40,064 nucleotides of DNA from Phyllobacteriaceae bacterium. GTDB lineage: Bacteria; Pseudomonadota; Alphaproteobacteria; Rhizobiales; Rhizobiaceae. This document shows positions 35,834 through 40,064 of this stretch, piece by piece. The translations under genes and the position numbers were made by a program. The stretch is from assembly GCA_023954255.1 (NCBI GenBank), contig JAMLIH010000024.1, forward strand, positions 1 through 40,064, read 5' to 3'. Position 1 is the first letter of the stretch. Every line of letters starts with the position of its first letter. The notes under the pieces are model-generated. The model was not told where the DNA came from. It saw only the letters and a list, made by a program, of their open reading frames with translations, and made no database searches.

Positions 35834-36940
35834 CTAGTCGCCGGGCGTCAGCCTGAGCAACCTGCCGCCGGGACCATCTTCCAGCACAAAGACAGCGCCA
35901 TTCGGCCCCTGCTCCACTTCGCGGATGCGAGAACCCCATTCGAAGCGCTCGAGTTCGCTTGCGGTTTCCCCTTCGAGGTCCACCAGGATCAGCGCGCGGG
36001 AAGCAAGCCCGCCGATCAGCGCATCGCCCTGCCAGTCTTGAAAGAGATCGCCATCGTAGATGACCAGGCCTGACGGCGCGATGGTCGGCACCCAATAGGC
36101 CTTGGGCGGCGCGAATTGCGGAGCGGTATCGTGGTTGGGAATTTTCGCCCCGGAGTAGTGATTGCCTTCGGAGACCTGCGGCCAGCCATGGTTGGCTCCC
36201 GGCTGGACAAGATTGAGCTCGTCGCCATGGCGCGGGCCCATCTCGTGCTGCCACAACCGGCCCTCAGCATCAAAGGCGATGCCGAGCAGGTTGCGGTGAC
36301 CCATGCTCCAGAAGGACCTGGCGAGTTCGCCCTTGTCCTGCCAGGGATTGTCATCCGGCACGCTGCCGTCGGCGTTGAGGCGGATAATCTTGCCCAGCGC
36401 CATGGTGAAGTCCTGCGCCGGTGTCTGCTTCTGGCGGTCGCCGGAAGTGATGAAGAGATGGCCATCCGGCGAAAAGGCCAAGCGATGGCTGTAGTGGCCG
36501 CTGCCAGTCACCTTGGGTTCCTGGCGCCAGATGATTTCCACGCCTTCAAGCGCGCTGCCGTCTCCGGCGAGTTTCGCACGCGCCACGGCGGCACCCCGGC
36601 TGCCTGCCGCGCCGGGCTCGGCAAAGGAAACATAGACGATACGGTTTTCGGCAAAATCCGGATGCAGAATGACATCGCCAAGACCGCCCTGCCCGCCATA
36701 GGCTATCTGCGGTACGCCGCCGACCTGCGTGATCGTGCCGCCATCGGCGGAAACCAGCGAAAGCTCGCCGACCTTTTCGGTGACCAGCATCCGGCCGTCC
36801 GGAAGAAATGTCATCGCCCAGGGTTCGTCGAAAACTGCCAGTTCCTGCGCTTCGAGGGGTGTGCCCTCATTACCGGTAATCTCGAAGGCCAGCGCCGGTG
36901 CCGGAAAAAGCATTGTTGCCAGAATCAAAAACCGCTTCAT
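35834..36940 (-). CDS. Periplasmic PQQ-type aldose sugar dehydrogenase (YliI/soluble GDH family)
   Basis: This is a 368-residue six-bladed beta-propeller. The signal peptide is residues 1-18 (ending APALA). Family features include [58 protein letters not shown] (catalytic-histidine region), [12 protein letters not shown] and the calcium/PQQ site region [23 protein letters not shown]. Related enzymes oxidise aldoses in the periplasm when PQQ is supplied. It lies next to the zwf-pgl-edd operon but on the other strand, so any link to sugar metabolism is only suggestive. Genes for making PQQ are not in the window. Confidence 0.9.
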   Translation of the reverse strand: MKRFLILATMLFPAPALAFEITGNEGTPLEAQELAVFDEPWAMTFLPDGRMLVTEKVGELSLVSADGGTITQVGGVPQIAYGGQGGLGDVILHPDFAENRIVYVSFAEPGAAGSRGAAVARAKLAGDGSALEGVEIIWRQEPKVTGSGHYSHRLAFSPDGHLFITSGDRQKQTPAQDFTMALGKIIRLNADGSVPDDNPWQDKGELARSFWSMGHRNLLGIAFDAEGRLWQHEMGPRHGDELNLVQPGANHGWPQVSEGNHYSGAKIPNHDTAPQFAPPKAYWVPTIAPSGLVIYDGDLFQDWQGDALIGGLASRALILVDLEGETASELERFEWGSRIREVEQGPNGAVFVLEDGPGGRLLRLTPGD

Positions 36941-36991
36941 GGATCATCCTTCGTGCCGGCGTGAACATCCAAGCTTGTGTAGGTCATATAT

Positions 36992-37017
36992 GGGGCGATC
37001 TGGCGGCAGATCACCCC
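36992..37017. terminator. Weak hairpin after oxyR
   Basis: GGGG-C-GATCTG pairs with CAGATC-A-CCCC around a four-base loop, with one mismatch. It lies 20 bases past the oxyR stop on the minus strand, ahead of the sugar dehydrogenase gene. There is no real T-run, so it may only slow transcription or protect the 3' end. Confidence 0.4.
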
Positions 37018-37037
37018 GGACAACCGTGAAGCCAAAC

Positions 37038-37950
37038 TCAGGCTGCTTTCTTTTCCGCACCAGCCGACAACACGGCGGTGATCAACTCGCCCAACGCCTC
37101 ATAGTCGGCCACCCGCTCGCTGCTGCTGCGCCAGATCAGCCCGATGTCGCGCGATGGACACGGCTCGGCGAATTCGACCAGTTCGAGCGCACCGTCCCGG
37201 TTTTCGAACGGCACCGCCATTTCGGGCAGAAGAGTCAATCCCATGCCGCTGGAGACCAGTTGCACCAGCGTAGCCATGGACGTGGCCTCGAAGTTGAAAA
37301 CCTTGCCTTCCTGCCGCAGCCCGCAGACATCCAGCGCCTGATCCCGCAGGCAGTGACCTTCTGCCAGCAGCAGCAGCCGGCTTGCCGGTATGTCGTCGGC
37401 CGCGACAGGTCCGGCCAGCACATCGGTCGCACCGGGTGTCTTGGCAATCACGAACTTGTCGCGCCACAGAAAGCGGCTTTGAAGCCCGCTGCCTGAAACC
37501 GGCAGAGCGGCAACGACCAGATCGATCTCCCGGGCAAGCAGGGCATCGACCAGGCTTCCCGTCAGCCCTTCGCGTATCTCGAATTCCAGCTGCGGATAGC
37601 GCGCAGCCGCGCGCGGCACCAGCGCGGGCAGCACATAGGGCGCGATGGTCGGAATGATGCCGAGCCGCAGCTTTCCGGCCAGAAGACCGGCGCTGCTTTC
37701 TGCCATTTCCTCGACGGCCCTGGTCTCGTTGAGGATGCGCATGACGGCCGGCAACAGGCGCTCGGCAAGCGGCGTTGGATAAACCCCGGAACGGCTGCGG
37801 TCGAACAGTTTGACGCCGAGACGCCGCTCCATTTCCATGATCTGGGCGGACAGCGCGGGCTGGGAAACATGAACCGCCTCCGCTGCGCGGGCAAAATGCC
37901 GCGAGCGGGCCAGCGCCTCAAAATACTGCATTTGCCGGAGGGTCAGTTTC

Positions 37951-37952
<2 letters not shown>
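37038..37952 (-). CDS. oxyR: Hydrogen-peroxide-sensing LysR-type regulator OxyR
   Basis: This is a 304-residue LysR-type activator. The N-terminal helix-turn-helix is HFARAAEAVHVSQPALSAQIMEMERRLGVKLFDR. The peroxide-sensing cysteines are both there, Cys201 and Cys210 in EGHCLRDQALDVC, nine residues apart as in E. coli OxyR (Cys199/Cys208). It is divergent from katG across 312 bases, the classic arrangement in rhizobia and agrobacteria, where OxyR represses or activates katG according to redox state. The end (GAEKKAA) is short and basic. Confidence 0.95.

Positions 37953-40064
<2,112 letters not shown>

Overview
The window reads as chromosomal DNA of a GC-rich alphaproteobacterium, most likely of the Hyphomicrobiales (Rhizobiales). 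Four things point there. A histidine kinase of the PdhS/DivJ/PleC type has an exact CtrA box just upstream. The tRNA-His has a G1:U72 pair and A73 and lacks the usual G-1:C73. There is a zwf-pgl-edd operon and a ScfR-type XRE regulator, and there are small proteins of rhizobial type. No rRNA, CRISPR array, insertion sequence, integrase or phage gene was seen. Both ends cut genes: an RND permease on the left and katG on the right.

Layout. 1-3136: RND efflux permease (partial) and membrane fusion protein on the minus strand, divergent from a TetR regulator that seems to start at a rare ATT codon. 3283-6858: a compact plus-strand cluster of an acyl carrier protein, a NodE/FabF-like ketosynthase, a FabD-like acyltransferase that lacks the malonyl-binding arginine, and an AlkB-type di-iron membrane hydroxylase. 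This is the most unusual system in the window and looks like a dedicated pathway for a hydroxylated or otherwise modified acyl chain. 7059-9776: a large ADP-forming acyl-CoA synthetase/GNAT fusion (PatZ/Pat-like).

9850-19181: a divergent catabolic locus. On the minus strand a DeoR-type regulator leads a TRAP transporter (dctQ, dctM, dctP). On the plus strand lie a GlpA-like FAD/BFD-type iron-sulphur dehydrogenase, a GlpB/HcnB-like flavoprotein, an FGGY kinase broken by a frameshift with about ten codons missing, and a class V PLP enzyme. Together they suggest uptake, phosphorylation and oxidation of a polyol or related compound, with the kinase step now damaged. 19268-25104: tRNA-His, the PdhS-like kinase, an ABC iron-type permease, and a likely small RNA on the minus strand whose terminator overlaps the 3' end of the permease gene.

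25179-31632: acetoacetyl-CoA synthetase with a one-base frameshift, an AsmA-family protein, two small conserved proteins, and a ScfR-like regulator with repeated TTTAC-type sites upstream. 31734-35824: zwf-pgl-edd (Entner-Doudoroff pathway) behind a perfect 20-bp palindrome with a CG centre. 35834-40064: a periplasmic PQQ-type aldose dehydrogenase, then oxyR divergent from katG (peroxide defence).

All identifications come from reading the sequence and from family knowledge. No database search was run.
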